Source: JAVBKA01 sp031546715
Lineage (GTDB): Bacteria; Bacillota; Clostridia; Oscillospirales; UBA929
Length of the DNA: 5,949 bases
Direction of reading: 5' to 3'
NCBI GenBank assembly: GCA_031546715.1
Contig: JAVBKA010000003.1
Coordinates: 1-5,949, forward strand
Notes under the pieces: generated by a model
Database searches by the model: none
What the model saw: only the letters and a program-made list of their open reading frames with translations
What the model was told of the DNA's origin: nothing
In this document: positions 5,830 through 5,949 of the stretch, piece after piece
Layout of the letters: every line of letters begins with the position of its first letter
Numbering within the stretch: position 1 is the stretch's first letter
Position numbers and translations under genes: made by a program

Positions 5830-5949
5830 TTATTTCAAATATCTTTTAAGCTCGTTGTAAAAATTCTCACGAGTTCCAGCCATAATCACAAGTACGATTT
5901 TGCCATCTGTTTCATAAATTCGATAAGCCAATTCGTAGTTTGTTTTGTT
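5830..5949 (-). CDS. RelE/ParE-family toxin, C-terminal end (truncated by window edge)
   Basis: The last 39 codons of a minus-strand gene, ending at TAA (5832-5830), are visible. The encoded sequence includes YELAYRIYETDGKIVLVIM and then AGTRENFYNELKRYLK. This beta-strand pair followed by a terminal R-E-x-F-Y-x-E-L-x-R-Y helix is typical of the C-terminal half of small RelE/ParE toxins, which usually act as ribosome-dependent mRNA endonucleases or gyrase poisons kept in check by a cognate antitoxin. The antitoxin is expected beyond the right edge, usually upstream of the toxin, and is not visible. The gene converges on the ATPase and shares its terminator hairpin. Subfamily cannot be decided from this fragment. 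Confidence 0.8.
   Translation of the reverse strand, partial: NKTNYELAYRIYETDGKIVLVIMAGTRENFYNELKRYLK

Noticed and set aside
1..5949. CRISPR array, tRNA, rRNA, insertion sequence or transposase
   Set aside because: No regularly spaced repeats, cloverleaf-like or rRNA sequence, and no transposase-like protein seen on either strand.

Overview
The window looks like an accessory or defence stretch of a bacterial chromosome or mobile element, most likely from a Bacillota (Clostridia-type) host. This is inferred from moderate-to-low GC, Shine-Dalgarno sites of the aggggaa / ggagagg / aaggag type, and a canonical TTGACT/TATACT promoter with an extended -10. The genus cannot be told from the sequence alone.

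Layout, left to right. (1) 2-907 (+) is the 3' part of a type III restriction-modification Mod adenine methyltransferase, cut by the window edge. (2) 917-1405 (+) is a small single-pass membrane protein of unknown function, sitting inside the operon. (3) 1402-4377 (+) is a full-length type III Res helicase-nuclease reading frame (992 codons). It shares an ATGA stop/start overlap with the membrane protein and carries two in-frame TAG codons, at 2896 and 3322, with no frameshift. (4) 4378-4519 is an intergenic region with a strong promoter and a 9-bp direct repeat. (5) 4520-5689 (+) is an AAA_14/DUF4143-type ATPase with its own promoter. (6) 5692-5730 is a perfect 18-bp hairpin, probably a terminator shared by two convergent genes. 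(7) 5830-5949 (-) is the C-terminal end of a RelE/ParE-family toxin, cut by the right edge.

In an intact locus, Mod and Res form a complex. Mod recognises and methylates one strand of an asymmetric site, and Res uses ATP to move or communicate along DNA and cut between head-to-head unmethylated sites. Here the Mod part that is visible looks intact, and all Res helicase motifs and the nuclease motif are present, yet Res is interrupted twice by TAG. The simplest reading is a recently inactivated Res that leaves an orphan methyltransferase. The alternative is TAG read-through or reassignment. The most notable points are the two-TAG Res frame, the fact that Mod and the membrane protein are also separated only by a TAG in the same frame, and the unknown membrane protein lodged between mod and res. 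The ATPase and the toxin are separate transcription units that add to a defence-island or addiction-type context.
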